64,000 bases of DNA. Origin: an uncultured Eubacteriales bacterium. GTDB taxonomy: Bacteria; Bacillota; Clostridia; Oscillospirales; Acutalibacteraceae. Positions 1 through 8,137 of this stretch are shown one piece after another; the first letter of the stretch is position 1, and each line of letters begins with the position of its first letter. The stretch lies in assembly GCA_934488615.1 (NCBI GenBank), contig CAKSSJ010000007.1, positions 1 through 64,000 on the forward strand. Reading direction: 5' to 3'. The translations under genes and the position numbers were made by a program. Below the pieces are notes generated by a model. The model worked only from the letters and a program-made list of their open reading frames with translations, searched no databases and was not told where the DNA came from.

Positions 1-116
1 ATCTGACTCGGAACACAGCCGAGATGCTGAGCCATCTCGTTTCTTTGAATCTCCGTTTCTCCGTCGTCGCTGAGCATGTCGAGAATCAGCTTGGCGATCT
101 CATTGCTCATACTCAT
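1..116 (-). CDS. ctsR: CtsR transcriptional repressor, N-terminal fragment
   Basis: Only the first 38 codons lie in the window; the gene runs off the left edge. The visible product starts MSMSNEIAKLI and continues to NEMAQHLGCVPSQI, which matches the N-terminal winged-helix region of CtsR, the repressor of class III heat-shock genes (clp, mcs). The start is the ATG at 116, placed 8 nt after an AAGGAG ribosome site (125-130). The upstream region carries three CtsR-type heptad repeats, which fits the known autoregulation of this family. mcsA, mcsB and clpC would be expected further left but cannot be seen. Confidence 0.85.
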   Translation of the reverse strand, partial: MSMSNEIAKLILDMLSDDGETEIQRNEMAQHLGCVPSQ

Positions 117-135
117 ATCATCATCTCCTTTTGAC

Positions 136-213
136 TTTGACTTTCTTTGACCTTTTGACAAGTCAAATTATAGACCTTCTTTGACCTTTTGTCAAAAGTC
201 AAGAAAGGTCAAA
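136..213. promoter_or_regulatory. Three CtsR operator boxes
   Basis: The CtsR consensus is RGTCAAA-NAN-RGTCAAA. Box A (136-152, minus) reads GGTCAAA-GAA-AGTCAAA and is perfect. Box B (170-186, minus) reads GGTCAAA-GAA-GGTCTAT and sits inside the promoter spacer. Box C (197-213, plus) reads AGTCAAG-AAA-GGTCAAA, just upstream of the -35. Together they cover the whole promoter. Confidence 0.85.
167..195 (-). promoter_or_regulatory. ctsR sigma-A promoter, perfect consensus
   Basis: On the minus strand TTGACA (190-195) and TATAAT (167-172) are separated by exactly 17 bp. The spacer contains a CtsR half-site pair, so repressor binding would directly block RNA polymerase. Confidence 0.85.
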
Positions 214-403
214 AACGTTTTTACGCTTGCCGATTTTTAAGAATATCGTTGGCATACTTGTTTTTACTAACTTTTTCAGCTTGTTTCTCGCGTTTGCTCG
301 CTTTTTGTAAGAATTTATAAAAACTTTAAATTCCAAATTATTTTTCATCGGCTTATGCTGACTTTCTCTTGCCTTTCATGCAGATGAGAGCGGGCATGTT
401 ATC

Positions 404-426
404 ATATGAAGTGCACCGCTTCATAT
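404..426. repeat. Short inverted repeat
   Basis: ATATGAAG (404-411) and CTTCATAT (419-426) are perfect 8-bp arms around a 7-nt loop, next to the nrnA terminator. The rest of 217-403 is AT-rich and I see no gene or other feature there. Confidence 0.5.
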
Positions 427-437
427 AAATTTAACGT

Positions 438-474
438 AAAAAACGCAAACCTGATAATCTCGGGTTTGCGTTTT
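438..474 (-). terminator. Terminator of the rimP-nusA-infB-nrnA operon
   Basis: An 11-bp stem, AAACGCAAACC (441-451) with GGTTTGCGTTT (463-473), has an 11-nt loop and is followed on the minus strand by a run of T. It lies 17 bp after the nrnA stop codon. Confidence 0.85.
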
Positions 475-490
475 ATTCTTCTATTTCTTT

Positions 491-1444
491 TTACATCTTA
501 TCTATATATTTTTTAACGTTTTCTATCACGGTTTGAGTTGCTTCCTCAAGCGTACCGCCGACCTGACAGCCTGCCGCCTGCGGATGTCCGCCGCCGCCCA
601 TTGCCGCACATATTTCCGAAACGTTGATCGGGCGGTTGCTTCTCATCGAGATTTTATAGCTGCCGTCCTTGCGTTCACGCATCGTAACACCGACCAAAAC
701 GCCCTCGATCTGTCTCGGAAGCGATGCGATCGCATCGACTTCGCTCTCGTCCGAGCCGCTCTGACGGTACATATCCTGCGTGACCGTTATCAGGGCACAT
801 TTGCCGTCAAGGAACATCTTCATTCCGCCGACAGCCAGCTTTTCAAGCGCAACATAGGTTCTCGTTTTCGTCTCGAACATAACTGTGTTTATCGTCACAT
901 TGTCTGCGCCGCACTCAATCATTTCCGCCGCCATACGCATGGTGCGCGGAGTGACGTTTGAATAGCGGAAACAGCCCGTGTCGGTCGAAATTCCCGTGTA
1001 GATACAATCTGCGATCTGCTTTGTCGGCTTAACGCCGAGCGCATGGATTACTTCAAGAATTATTTCGCATGCCGCCGCAGCGTTTGCGTCAAGCAGTGTC
1101 CTTTCGGCGAACATACGGTTTGAACCGTGGTGGTCAATGCAAAGCTCAATCCTGTCGGCGAATTTCTCCTCAAAGTCCTTGCCGAGCAGCTTTGTATCAG
1201 CCACATCGACCGCAACGAGAGTGTCAAAAGCGCACTCGTCCTCGCAGACCGTTCCAAGATAGTCGAATTTTTTTGCAACCGTATCATTGCACCTTACGTT
1301 TGCTCTTTTGCCGACGACTTCAAGCGCATATTTAAGCGCAAAAGCCGAGCCGAGCGTGTCTCCGTCCGGGTGCGAATGGGTCAAAATCAAAAAATTGTCC
1401 CTTGATTCTAAAAATTCAACCGCCGTTTCAAGATTGATAACCAT
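491..1444 (-). CDS. nrnA: Bifunctional oligoribonuclease / PAP phosphatase NrnA (DHH family)
   Basis: This 317-residue DHH/DHHA1 phosphoesterase degrades short oligoribonucleotides and, in the family, also dephosphorylates 3'-phosphoadenosine 5'-phosphate. Metal-binding motifs are visible: HSHPDGD at residues 23-29, an Asp in VAVDVAD near 80, and IDHH at 103-106. The C-terminal DHHA1 substrate motif GGGGHPQAAG is near residue 285. The ATG overlaps the rbfA stop in a TAATG arrangement, so the two are translationally coupled. It is the last gene of the rimP-nusA-infB operon, a common position in Firmicutes. Length is normal for the family. Confidence 0.92.
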   Translation of the reverse strand: MVINLETAVEFLESRDNFLILTHSHPDGDTLGSAFALKYALEVVGKRANVRCNDTVAKKFDYLGTVCEDECAFDTLVAVDVADTKLLGKDFEEKFADRIELCIDHHGSNRMFAERTLLDANAAAACEIILEVIHALGVKPTKQIADCIYTGISTDTGCFRYSNVTPRTMRMAAEMIECGADNVTINTVMFETKTRTYVALEKLAVGGMKMFLDGKCALITVTQDMYRQSGSDESEVDAIASLPRQIEGVLVGVTMRERKDGSYKISMRSNRPINVSEICAAMGGGGHPQAAGCQVGGTLEEATQTVIENVKKYIDKM

Positions 1445-1794
1445 TAGTCCTCAGTCCTCAAATCATCCATAATCTTAACGATATTCATACCGTGCTCGAT
1501 AGAATCGTCAGCCACAAAGCTAAGCTCGGGCGTTTTCCTCAGGTGAAGCCGTTTGCCGACCTCCCTGCGGATATAACCCGTTGCGCTCTTGAGACCCTTG
1601 ACCGCCTCCTTGGCAACGTCAAGTCCCTCCATTGCGCTGATATAAACCTTAGCGTAGGAGGCGTCGGAGCTGACTTCGACCCTCACCACGGTAAGCATTT
1701 TATCCATTACCCTCGGATCCTTAAGCTCTCTGATAACCGCAATAATCTCGCGCTTAATATCCTCGGATACTCTGTCTATTCTGTAACCTGCCAT
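1444..1794 (-). CDS. rbfA: Ribosome-binding factor A
   Basis: The 116-residue product matches RbfA, a small KH-like protein that binds the 30S subunit and assists 16S rRNA 5'-end maturation. Typical features are the opening MAGYRIDRVSEDI, the segment ELKDPRV in the first third, and the VYISAMEG strand. It follows infB by 10 bp and overlaps nrnA, the usual order in this operon. Confidence 0.95.
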   Translation of the reverse strand: MAGYRIDRVSEDIKREIIAVIRELKDPRVMDKMLTVVRVEVSSDASYAKVYISAMEGLDVAKEAVKGLKSATGYIRREVGKRLHLRKTPELSFVADDSIEHGMNIVKIMDDLRTED

Positions 1795-1804
1795 AAGCTA
1801 CCTC

Positions 1805-4162
1805 TTAATCTCTGTACTCTTCGACAGTGTAGGCTTCAAAGATGTCGCCCTCCTTGATGTCGGAGAACTTTGTAAGGCCGATACCGCACTCATAGTTTGA
1901 AGCGACCTCCTTCACATCGTCCTTAAAGCGGCGAAGTGAAGCAATGTCGTCAACAGCAAGCACGATGCCGTCACGAACAACACGAACCTTTGAGTTTCTT
2001 GTGATCTTGCCGTCAAGAACATAGCAGCCTGCGATCTTGCCGACGGAGGAAATGGTAATAACGTTTCTGACCTCGGCGCGACCCTGCTCAACCTCGCGGA
2101 ATTTCGGAGCAAGCATGCCCTTGATGGCCGCCTGAATTTCCTCGATGCAGTCGTAGATGATTCTGTACATTCTCATCTCAACGCCGTCACGCTCAGCAAG
2201 GTTGATAGCAACCGGATCGGGACGAACATTGAAGCCGACAATAATTGCACCGGAAGCGTTTGCGAGCATAACATCGGACTCGCTCGGAGCACCTACGCCG
2301 CTGTGGATAACACGAACTCTGACTTCTTCGTTTGAGAGCTTTTCAAGGCTCTGCTTAACAGCCTCTGCCGAACCCTGAACGTCAGCCTTAACGATAACGT
2401 TGAGCTCCTTCATTTCGCCGTCCTTGAGTGAATCAAAGAGATTGTCAAGAGTAACCTTCTGAACAGACTTGAACTGCTCTTCCTTTGCCTCTGCCTTTCT
2501 CTGCTCAACAAGCTCACGGGCAAGGCGCTCGTCTGTAACAGCGTCAAAGATATCGCCCGAATTCGGAACCTCCGCAAGACCCGTGATCTCAACGGGAACG
2601 GACGGACCTGCCGACTTGATCTTTCTGCCCTTATCATCAACCATTACACGGACACGGCCGACAGCCTGACCTGCAACGATGATATCGCCTGAATTAAGAG
2701 TACCCTTCTGAACAAGGAGGGTTGCAATCGGACCTCTGCCCTTATCAAGGCGGGCTTCGATAACGATACCCTTTGCCGCTCTGTTCGGGTTAGCCTTAAG
2801 CTCCTGCATTTCTGCAACAAGGAGAATGCTTTCAAGCAGCTTGTCGATGCCCATATGCGTCTTTGCCGAAACGGGAACGCAGATGATGTCGCCGCCCCAC
2901 TCCTCGGGAACAAGGCTGTGCTCGGTGAGTTGCTGCATGATCCTGTCGGGATTTGCGCCCGGTCTGTCCATCTTGTTGATGGCAACGATTATCTGAACCT
3001 CAGCCGCCTTTGCGTGGTTGATAGCCTCAATCGTCTGCGGCATGATACCGTCATCTGCGGCAACAACAAGAACGGCGATATCCGTTGCCTGTGCGCCTCT
3101 TGCACGCATTGATGTAAATGCGGCGTGACCGGGGGTATCAAGGAATGTAATCTTCTGACCGTTGAGGTCAACTCTGTAAGCGCCTATATGCTGTGTGATT
3201 CCGCCTGCCTCGGTCGAGGTAACGGAGGTATTTCTGATCGCGTCAAGGAGCGAGGTCTTACCGTGGTCAACGTGACCCATTACGCAGACAACGGGATCGC
3301 GTGTAACAAGATCCTTGTCGTCGTCCTCGCTGTCGTCGATAATTCTGTCCTCAATGGTAACAACAACGGCTCTCTCGCACTTTGCGCCAAGCTCGGTAGC
3401 AACGATTTCGGCTGTATCATAGTCGATAACCTCGTTGACCGTTGCCATCTGACCGAGGGCGAAGAGCTTTTTGATAACCTCTGCCGCCGTCATATGAAGA
3501 AGTGCGGCAAGGTCGCCGACCGTGATCTCCTCGGGAACCTGAATATGGATCTGCGGCTTCTTTGCTCTCTCCGCCGCAATTCTCTTAAGTCTCTCTGCCT
3601 CAGTCTCACGGCGTGACTTCATACCCGGTCTGCGCTGCTGAGACTTCTGCTTGAGCTTCTGCTTATTAACCGTTCTGTCGCTTCTTCTGTCCTGATTAAC
3701 GGGAGAAATATTCTCGTACTTCTCATTGTATTTATCAAGGTCAACGTTGCTTGCCCTTGTGTCGATCGTTCTGAATTCGCCCTTTGTTCTGCTCTGCGGA
3801 ACGGCATTGGGATCCTTCTGCTTTTTCTTCGGCTGATCGTTGTTCTTTGCCGGAGCCTTTTTCTCCTCCTTAGCGGGAGCGTCCGACTTTGCGTCCGCCT
3901 TCTTCGGCTCCTCCGCTTTCTCAGCCTTTTTCTCTTTCTTTTCTTCCTTCTTCGGCTCATTCGCCGTTGCAAAATAAGCGTCGAAGCTTTCAACGCTGTT
4001 TTCCTGCGTTACAATTTCAAATATAACGTCAAGCTCGGCTTCCTCAAGAGCCGTCATGGATTTCTTCTGTCCGTCAAAATGCTTGGTTACAATATCAAGA
4101 ATTTCCTTACTGGGGCAATCAAAATCCTTTGCCACTTCGTGGACACGATATTTATTTATCAT
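1805..4162 (-). CDS. infB: Translation initiation factor IF-2
   Basis: This 785-residue GTPase delivers fMet-tRNA to the 30S initiation complex. An N-terminal IF2N domain (about 1-50) is followed by a Lys/Glu/Ala-rich low-complexity linker (about 70-125) and a second IF2N-like segment near 215-260. The G domain starts around 294 with GHVDHGKT, then TEAGGIT, DTPGH and NKMD. C-terminal domains II-IV complete it. The start at 4162 overlaps the end of ylxQ by 4 bp. Length and layout are normal for a low-GC Gram-positive IF-2. Confidence 0.97.
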   Translation of the reverse strand: MINKYRVHEVAKDFDCPSKEILDIVTKHFDGQKKSMTALEEAELDVIFEIVTQENSVESFDAYFATANEPKKEEKKEKKAEKAEEPKKADAKSDAPAKEEKKAPAKNNDQPKKKQKDPNAVPQSRTKGEFRTIDTRASNVDLDKYNEKYENISPVNQDRRSDRTVNKQKLKQKSQQRRPGMKSRRETEAERLKRIAAERAKKPQIHIQVPEEITVGDLAALLHMTAAEVIKKLFALGQMATVNEVIDYDTAEIVATELGAKCERAVVVTIEDRIIDDSEDDDKDLVTRDPVVCVMGHVDHGKTSLLDAIRNTSVTSTEAGGITQHIGAYRVDLNGQKITFLDTPGHAAFTSMRARGAQATDIAVLVVAADDGIMPQTIEAINHAKAAEVQIIVAINKMDRPGANPDRIMQQLTEHSLVPEEWGGDIICVPVSAKTHMGIDKLLESILLVAEMQELKANPNRAAKGIVIEARLDKGRGPIATLLVQKGTLNSGDIIVAGQAVGRVRVMVDDKGRKIKSAGPSVPVEITGLAEVPNSGDIFDAVTDERLARELVEQRKAEAKEEQFKSVQKVTLDNLFDSLKDGEMKELNVIVKADVQGSAEAVKQSLEKLSNEEVRVRVIHSGVGAPSESDVMLANASGAIIVGFNVRPDPVAINLAERDGVEMRMYRIIYDCIEEIQAAIKGMLAPKFREVEQGRAEVRNVITISSVGKIAGCYVLDGKITRNSKVRVVRDGIVLAVDDIASLRRFKDDVKEVASNYECGIGLTKFSDIKEGDIFEAYTVEEYRD

Positions 4163-4488
4163 AAAATGCGTTCCTCCCCGGATTGATTTTCGTTAAGTTT
4201 AGCGATCAATGACTTTGCGAAGCCTTCATCATCGACGGTAAAAACCGCCGCCTTGAAGCTCAGCGCCTGCTTGATATCAAGCATTGTGTATCGTACGTCG
4301 TAAACCGTTTTGTTGTGCGCCTTTGCAAGACCCGATATCTCATCGGAAAGCCTTTTGGAAGCGTCCGAACAGATTATGCAAAGCTTTGCCTTGCCGCTGT
4401 TTATCGCCTGCTTGCAAGCGTCGTGGCCCAAGCTGAGCCTGCCCGCGCGTCTGCAAAGACCTAAAAGATTGAGCGCCGAATCATTCAT
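4159..4488 (-). CDS. ylxQ: L7Ae-family ribosomal/K-turn protein YlxQ
   Basis: A 109-residue protein of the L7Ae/L30e/YlxQ family, whose members bind kink-turn RNAs. The N-terminus LLGLCRRAGRLSLG is typical for the family. It sits between ylxR and infB, overlapping ylxR by 8 bp and infB by 4 bp, its conserved operon position. The precise role of YlxQ in the cell is not settled; K-turn binding is family knowledge. Confidence 0.88.
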   Translation of the reverse strand: MNDSALNLLGLCRRAGRLSLGHDACKQAINSGKAKLCIICSDASKRLSDEISGLAKAHNKTVYDVRYTMLDIKQALSFKAAVFTVDDEGFAKSLIAKLNENQSGEERIL

Positions 4489-4750
4489 CGTTTTTCAGCT
4501 CCTCTGCCATTTTATCGTAGACCTCGTCGGGAATCTGGCACAGGAATGATTTTTCAATTCTTTTTGCTTTTCTCGCTTTTTTGAGACATTCAACGTCACG
4601 GCAGATATAAGCTCCTCTGCCGTTCTTTCTGCCCGTAAGGTCAAGAACGATCTCGTCCTCGGGAGTTTTTACAACGCGAACAAGCTCTTTCTTCGGCTTC
4701 ATCTCGCCGCAGCCCATACATTTACGCAATGGGATCTTCTTCTGCTGCAT
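4481..4750 (-). CDS. rnpM: YlxR / RnpM, RNase P modulator (DUF448)
   Basis: This 89-residue basic protein has the DUF448 signature: RKCMGCGEMKPKKELVRVV near the N-terminus and GRKNGRGAYICRD in the middle. Members bind RNA, and the Bacillus homologue was described as a modulator of RNase P. It has an AAAGGAGG ribosome site and lies 18 bp after nusA in the conserved nusA-ylxR-ylxQ-infB block. Confidence 0.9.
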   Translation of the reverse strand: MQQKKIPLRKCMGCGEMKPKKELVRVVKTPEDEIVLDLTGRKNGRGAYICRDVECLKKARKAKRIEKSFLCQIPDEVYDKMAEELKNDE

Positions 4751-4768
4751 TCCTGCACCTCCTTTAAA

Positions 4769-5842
4769 TTAAAGCTCTACCGACGGGTCGGTTTTTCCGC
4801 TCTCGGGCTTAATATCTATCTTCCAGCCCGTAAGCTTAGCGGCAAGTCTTGCATTCTGTCCCTTGTTGCCGATAGCAAGCGAAAGCTGGAGATCGGGAAC
4901 GATAACTCTGCATGACTTTTCTGCGTTTTCGTCTATTGTGACCGAAACAACGTCCGCAGGAGCAAGTGAAGCGGCAATAAATTCTTTCGGATCATCGCTG
5001 TATTTAACAATGTCTATCTTCTCGCCGTAAAGCATGTCAACGATCTTGCCGACACGGGCACCTCTCGGGCCTATACATGCGCCGACTGCGTCAACATTCT
5101 CATCTGCCGAATAAACGGCGATCTTTGTTCTTGAGCCTGCCTCACGGGAAACTGCTTTGATCTCAACCGTTCCGTCATAGATCTCGGGAACCTCGGACTC
5201 GAACAGTCTCTTAACAAGACCGGGATGAGTTCTGGAAATCGTAACTCTCGGTCCTCTTCTGCCTTCCTTGGCATCGGCAACACCTGCAATGTAAACCTTA
5301 ATAAGCATACCCGGAAGAAGTGTTTCGTTCGGGATCTGCTCGCTTCTAAAGAGAGGCTCCTGCGCCTTGCCGATCTCAACGATAGCGTCCTTAGTCTCGG
5401 GATCAACTCGCGAAACCTTAGCCGTAACGATCTCCTGATTGTGAGCCTGGAACTCCTCGCGAAGTCTGCCGTGCTCAGCCTCACGGATACCCTGGCGGAT
5501 AACATGCTTGCCCTTATCAGCGGCAATTCTGCTGACCTCTTTTGTCTCAAGCTCGATCTCGATGATATCGCCGACCATAGCCGTCGGCTTGTACTTCTGA
5601 GCCTGCTCAACAGTCAGATCCTCGTCGGGATCGACTACCTCGGAGACAACGTTCTTTCTTACGAAAACACGCATTGTCTTTTTCTCCGGGTCAAGCTCGC
5701 AGAAAACGATGTCCTTGTTGTTGTAGTCACGCTTAACGGCAGTGACGAGCGCCTTCTGAATACCCTCGCAGAGTACGTCCATCGGTATTCCTTTTTCCTT
5801 TTCAAGCATTTCGAGCGCCATAAAAAGCTCTTTGTTTACCAT
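4769..5842 (-). CDS. nusA: Transcription termination/antitermination factor NusA
   Basis: The 357-residue product has the NusA domain order: an N-terminal RNA-polymerase-binding domain (about 1-125), an S1 domain (about 130-200) and two KH domains (about 230-345), the first with IGPRGARVGKI and the second with IGNKGQNARLAAKLTGW. It ends right after KH2, as usual for Firmicutes, without the acidic repeats of proteobacterial NusA. The start overlaps the rimP stop by 7 bp. Confidence 0.96.
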   Translation of the reverse strand: MVNKELFMALEMLEKEKGIPMDVLCEGIQKALVTAVKRDYNNKDIVFCELDPEKKTMRVFVRKNVVSEVVDPDEDLTVEQAQKYKPTAMVGDIIEIELETKEVSRIAADKGKHVIRQGIREAEHGRLREEFQAHNQEIVTAKVSRVDPETKDAIVEIGKAQEPLFRSEQIPNETLLPGMLIKVYIAGVADAKEGRRGPRVTISRTHPGLVKRLFESEVPEIYDGTVEIKAVSREAGSRTKIAVYSADENVDAVGACIGPRGARVGKIVDMLYGEKIDIVKYSDDPKEFIAASLAPADVVSVTIDENAEKSCRVIVPDLQLSLAIGNKGQNARLAAKLTGWKIDIKPESGKTDPSVEL

Positions 5843-6327
5843 TGTTCTTCTCCTCCGAAATCATCAAGTTTAACATAAGATGTTTCTTTTTTATTTATAA
5901 CGAGCTTCGCCCCGTCCGGAGTAAGAAGCTCAAAATTTCCGTTGTCGTAGCTTTCAAGAGTACCCTTGTACTCCCTGCTGCCCTCAAGCGGACGAATCAG
6001 CTTGACCTGAATCGGCTTGCCGATGCACTTTTCAAAATGGCTGTCCCTTTTGAGACTGCGCTCCAGTCCGGGGGAGCAAACCTCAAGACAGTAGCTCTGC
6101 TCGATCGGGTCAGCGTCGTCAAGCGGCTTATCGAGAGCGTGGCTCATGTCAACGCAGTCGTCGATTGAAACTCCGCCGTCCTTGTCGATGAAAACTCTGA
6201 GGAACCAGTCTGCGCCCTCTTTCTCAAAGCGCACGTCCCAAAGCTCAAGCCCGAGGCTCTCGGCAATCGGCTGAGCGATGTCCCAAACGGTGTTGACGGT
6301 GATTCCGCCCTTTCCTTTTGAAGCCAT
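5836..6327 (-). CDS. rimP: Ribosome maturation factor RimP
   Basis: A 163-residue RimP, a 30S assembly factor, with VRFEKEGADWFLRVFID and CSPGLERSL signatures. An in-frame ATG exists 14 codons upstream (6369), but the ATG at 6327 is preferred because AAAGGAGG (minus strand, 6335-6342) lies 7 nt before it and the upstream codons fall inside a strong leader hairpin. It is first in the nusA-infB operon. The leader probably controls its translation; see the feature at 6336-6377. Confidence 0.93.
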   Translation of the reverse strand: MASKGKGGITVNTVWDIAQPIAESLGLELWDVRFEKEGADWFLRVFIDKDGGVSIDDCVDMSHALDKPLDDADPIEQSYCLEVCSPGLERSLKRDSHFEKCIGKPIQVKLIRPLEGSREYKGTLESYDNGNFELLTPDGAKLVINKKETSYVKLDDFGGEEQW

Positions 6328-6335
6328 TGTAATGC

Positions 6336-6377
6336 CTCCTTTACAATACAAAGGAGCGGGTCGCCCCACTCCTTTGT
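6336..6377 (-). promoter_or_regulatory. rimP leader with two mutually exclusive hairpins
   Basis: In the transcript, a 13-bp stem (6348-6360 with 6365-6377, one G-U pair) closes on a GCGA tetraloop of the GNRA type. Its 3' arm contains CUCCUUU (6350-6356), which can instead pair perfectly with AAAGGAG of the rimP ribosome site (6336-6342) across a 7-nt loop. The first fold leaves the ribosome site free and the second masks it. No T-run follows, so this is not an ordinary terminator. What triggers the switch is unknown. Confidence 0.55.
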
Positions 6378-6403
6378 CAATACCTTAATAAACTTACATA
6401 CAT

Positions 6404-6432
6404 ATAATACCACATTATAATGTAAATATCAA
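6404..6432 (-). promoter_or_regulatory. Promoter of the rimP operon
   Basis: On the minus strand TTGATA (6427-6432) and TATTAT (6404-6409) are 17 bp apart. This gives a leader of about 70 nt that contains the hairpins at 6336-6377. Confidence 0.75.
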
Positions 6433-6442
6433 GTGTTTTTTA

Positions 6443-7159
6443 TTATTTCTTTTTCTTCATGCCCTTGAGCGGATTTTCAGGCTTTACGCCGCCTGTAAGG
6501 AAACCACTGATATACATGAGATAAGCTGCGAGAATTGAAACAACAACGCAGATCGGAATAAGTGTACCCGTACCGAGACTGCCGTTAAACATGAGCACGA
6601 TTACTGCGACAATTACGGGAACAAACGAAATTCTCCAATGCTTTGCAAGATATCCTGCACCGAGCGCTCCGAAAAGAGCGGGAAGAACCTGATCAAAAGC
6701 AGGCTTGAGCGCCGAATCCTCACCCGTAAGAGCAGGGAGAACAGGCGTAAGCGCAAGAACGCCGACTGCAAGAATTATCGTTGTAACAATAGACGATGTA
6801 GCCGTTGCGATCGTTGAAATAACCTCGTCCGCCTCAGTGCCCGGCTTTGTCTTTGCAAGCTCACGGGAATTGAGAACGCAGGGAAGCTTGAGGTTTGTGA
6901 TGTTACCCGTAACGAACGAGAGATATGTTGCGCCCGTGCCGAGCATCGGAGCGTAAACAACAATTTCAAGAATTGCGGATGTCCAGAAAATCGGTATAAC
7001 CTTCAGCAATCCGTCAAATACCTGTTTAAATGTCGGCCAAGCGTCAAACTTCACGCATATTGCGACGGGAACAGCAACCAGAACGCAGATCGCCGTTACC
7101 ATGAAAATATTTCCCCACATATAGGTGGAGTCCATATAATTATGTTTTTTCTTGCTCAT
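6443..7159 (-). CDS. Multi-pass membrane protein, partner of DUF5058 protein
   Basis: A 238-residue hydrophobic protein with about six membrane segments and a Lys-rich C-terminus (GMKKKK). I do not recognise a named family. The start is the ATG at 7159, which overlaps the stop of the upstream DUF5058 gene as ATGA; the upstream in-frame ATG (7174) lacks a ribosome site, while GGAGG lies 8 nt before 7159. The tight coupling suggests the two proteins form one membrane complex. Segments such as VYAPMLGTGATYLSFVTGN hint at a carrier-like fold, but the substrate cannot be inferred. Confidence 0.75.
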   Translation of the reverse strand: MSKKKHNYMDSTYMWGNIFMVTAICVLVAVPVAICVKFDAWPTFKQVFDGLLKVIPIFWTSAILEIVVYAPMLGTGATYLSFVTGNITNLKLPCVLNSRELAKTKPGTEADEVISTIATATSSIVTTIILAVGVLALTPVLPALTGEDSALKPAFDQVLPALFGALGAGYLAKHWRISFVPVIVAVIVLMFNGSLGTGTLIPICVVVSILAAYLMYISGFLTGGVKPENPLKGMKKKK

Positions 7160-7980
7160 ACGATCGGCCTCCATTCAAATGTTGATATTTCGGTGGGAAG
7201 GACATAATGAAGAAGAACAGCCATGCCCATGCCGGCGAACATTCCGAGAGGCATAACGAACGGTTCAAATTTATCCCACTTGAATTTCTTGCAAAGAGCC
7301 TGAAGCACAACAACAACGATAACGGACGTAACAAGAACCGCAACAGACATAACACCTGCGCCCACTCCTACAGGCGTGAGCTTGCCCGTTAATTCGTCCT
7401 TGATTGTCGGAGCCTTACCTGCAAGAGCATTGCCGATAAATGCGGAAATAAGACCGATAAATGTTGCGGCAGAAATGATATCGCCGAATTTATTGTCGCC
7501 GCTTGTGTTGTTAGTTACCTTGCCGACCTTGCTCTGAATTTTCTTGAGGAAAATAGGAATAAGTATAAGCGAAAGGATAACGCCGATTGTCATAACCCAT
7601 GAAACAGCGGCAAAAATTTTAGGATCGGCTATGTTCTGACCGAAAACGGCAATGCTTGTGCCGTCCCGGAAGGATTCAAGAGCCGCCTGAGCAGCCGTAA
7701 CCTCATACTGAAGATTGCCGACAACAGAAAGTCTTATCCACGGGAGCACAATTCCGAGCGTGCTCGCCAGCGTAACAACGGTTGCGAAAATTGCGATTGC
7801 TGGAGCAACGGTGAAAAGTGCACTTGAAGTAACCGCCTTTTTCATATCGTCAGTCGTCAGACCGACCTCCTTACCGTGCTTCCATGCGCGGATAAGGAAA
7901 AACAGGGACTGAGCAATAACAAATACAATGACCATTGCCGCAAGTCCGTACATAAATCCGCTTTCTTTAAAATCTTGCAT
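7156..7980 (-). CDS. DUF5058-family membrane protein
   Basis: This 274-residue protein has about seven predicted membrane segments and resembles DUF5058, an uncharacterised family of Firmicutes membrane proteins. A typical stretch is GLTTDDMKKAVTSSALFTV near residues 40-58, followed by a hydrophobic helix. The ribosome site is AAGGGGGATATGTA before the ATG at 7980. It is the first gene of a two-gene operon with the membrane protein at 6443-7159. A transporter role is a guess from topology and pairing. The family call is from memory of the conserved N-terminus. Confidence 0.65.
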   Translation of the reverse strand: MQDFKESGFMYGLAAMVIVFVIAQSLFFLIRAWKHGKEVGLTTDDMKKAVTSSALFTVAPAIAIFATVVTLASTLGIVLPWIRLSVVGNLQYEVTAAQAALESFRDGTSIAVFGQNIADPKIFAAVSWVMTIGVILSLILIPIFLKKIQSKVGKVTNNTSGDNKFGDIISAATFIGLISAFIGNALAGKAPTIKDELTGKLTPVGVGAGVMSVAVLVTSVIVVVVLQALCKKFKWDKFEPFVMPLGMFAGMGMAVLLHYVLPTEISTFEWRPIV

Positions 7981-8016
7981 TACATATCCCCCTTGGATTT
8001 TGTTGATATGTGTTTT

Positions 8017-8046
8017 ATTCTATCACAATATGTATTCCGCCGTCAA
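8017..8046 (-). promoter_or_regulatory. Promoter of the DUF5058 operon
   Basis: Minus-strand TTGACG (8041-8046) and TAGAAT (8017-8022) with an 18-bp spacer, about 40 bp before the DUF5058 start. Confidence 0.65.
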
Positions 8047-8074
8047 GGAAATAATGAAAAAGGGCAGGATGTGT

Positions 8075-8111
8075 AAAAAACACCGCCGAACAGAGTTTTC
8101 GAACGACGGTG
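8075..8111 (-). terminator. Terminator after the XRE regulator gene
   Basis: An 8-bp stem with one G-U pair (8081-8088 with 8104-8111) is followed by TTTTTT on the minus strand, 26 bp after the regulator stop. Confidence 0.8.
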
Positions 8112-8137
8112 AGTATTAACTTTTTTAACATAAATAT

